The position numbers and the translations under genes were made by a program. From CAZQIC01 sp964593555 (GTDB taxonomy: Bacteria; Bacteroidota; Bacteroidia; JAFLBG01), in the NCBI GenBank assembly GCA_964593555.1, contig CAZQIC010000180.1, forward strand, positions 1 to 6,902: a stretch of 6,902 nucleotides of DNA, given 5' to 3'. The notes beneath the pieces are model-generated. The model was not told the origin of the DNA and did no database searches. It saw only the letters and a list, made by a program, of their open reading frames with translations. Positions 6,493-6,902 of this stretch are shown piece by piece; positions within the stretch are counted from its first letter, which is position 1, and every line of letters starts with the position of its first letter.

Positions 6493-6902
6493 AGTTAATT
6501 AAATAATCGGCTTAGATATGCAATACACTTAATTTCGTGTAAGTAGTCAAAATCAATTCTTGTCATAAGTCGTAAGTTGCTTTTGTGTGCTTTTACACAT
6601 TAATGCAGCTAAACATCCAGTACAGATAGAGATTTTAATATATGTAAGACCTATTTATTTAGCCGCGAAGAAAGCTTAAAGAAGTAAAAAATAGGAAGTC
6701 GGAACCGGTTATAATATTAGGTTAGCAAAACCCGAATACCTTACTTTCTACTGGATATTTTATTGCCGACGGATTCCACCTCCCTTTAAACTTCAATTTA
6801 TTTAGTATTTAATAACGATAGCCTTATTTGGATTTCATTCATATTTAATTATAGGGGAGTTCTAAAAATCAAATTGTTAATAAATAACGATATAACTAAT
6901 TG
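6493..6902. other. Right flank, AT-rich, no recognisable gene
   Basis: These 410 bases lie upstream of the protease gene and should hold its promoter. I find no exact Bacteroidota -7 box (TAnnTTTG) on the minus strand; the closest is TGATTTTG at 6555-6548, one mismatch, without a suitable -33 partner. A 10-base repeat AATAACGATA occurs at 6811-6820 and 6883-6892. A short minus-strand open frame of about 28 codons ends at 6722 (contains KGRWNPSAIKYPVESK) and matches nothing I know. No RNA gene or complete insertion sequence is seen. Confidence 0.5.
6495..6566 (-). other. Possible 23-codon leader frame just before the protease gene
   Basis: An ATG at 6566-6564 opens a 23-codon frame (starting MTRIDFDYLHEIK) that ends with TAA at 6497-6495, two bases before the protease ATG and in a different frame. 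The close stop/start spacing would allow translational coupling. There is no ribosome-binding sequence to support it, and a frame this short is common by chance in intergenic DNA. Confidence 0.2.

Noticed and set aside
6703..6710. AACCGGTT palindrome in the right flank as an operator
   Set aside because: Only eight bases, single copy, and about 210 bases upstream of the protease start; no support beyond symmetry.

Overview
The window suggests a member of the Bacteroidota. The DNA is AT-rich, neither large gene has a clear Shine-Dalgarno sequence, and both large proteins end in sorting domains of the Bacteroidota-specific type IX secretion system (T9SS). The genus cannot be read from the sequence.

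Layout: two large genes, both on the minus strand, fill about 85% of the window. Transcription runs right to left. First comes an 801-residue subtilisin-family (S8) protease precursor at 6492-4087, with signal peptide, propeptide, S8 catalytic domain, PKD domain, jelly-roll 'choice-of-anchor J'-like domain and a type A T9SS sorting domain. After a 280-base gap comes a 1162-residue surface protein at 3806-318, with signal peptide, DUF7948-like N-terminal domain, seven SBBP/beta-propeller units, PKD domain, three 'GCDS' repeats, a second PKD domain and a CHU_C (gliding motility-associated, type B) sorting domain. Both should cross the inner membrane by Sec and the outer membrane by T9SS, and act at the cell surface or outside it. 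No substrate or partner can be read for either.

The 280-base gap holds a 22-base direct repeat in two copies 99 bases apart (21 of 22 bases identical). Each copy sits next to an AT-rich inverted repeat. This is the clearest unexplained non-coding structure and may be a regulatory site for the 1162-residue gene.

The left flank (1-317) has no intact gene. It holds a terminator-like GC-rich hairpin, a short plus-strand frame whose first nine residues resemble the start of Bacteroidota tyrosine integrases (possible remnant), and a minus-strand open frame with no normal start that runs off the edge. The right flank (6493-6902) is AT-rich and has no recognisable gene apart from a possible 23-codon leader frame ending two bases before the protease start.

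I do not see a clearly new biological system. The window mainly holds two T9SS cargo proteins with rich modular architecture, plus some flanking signals that deserve a check.
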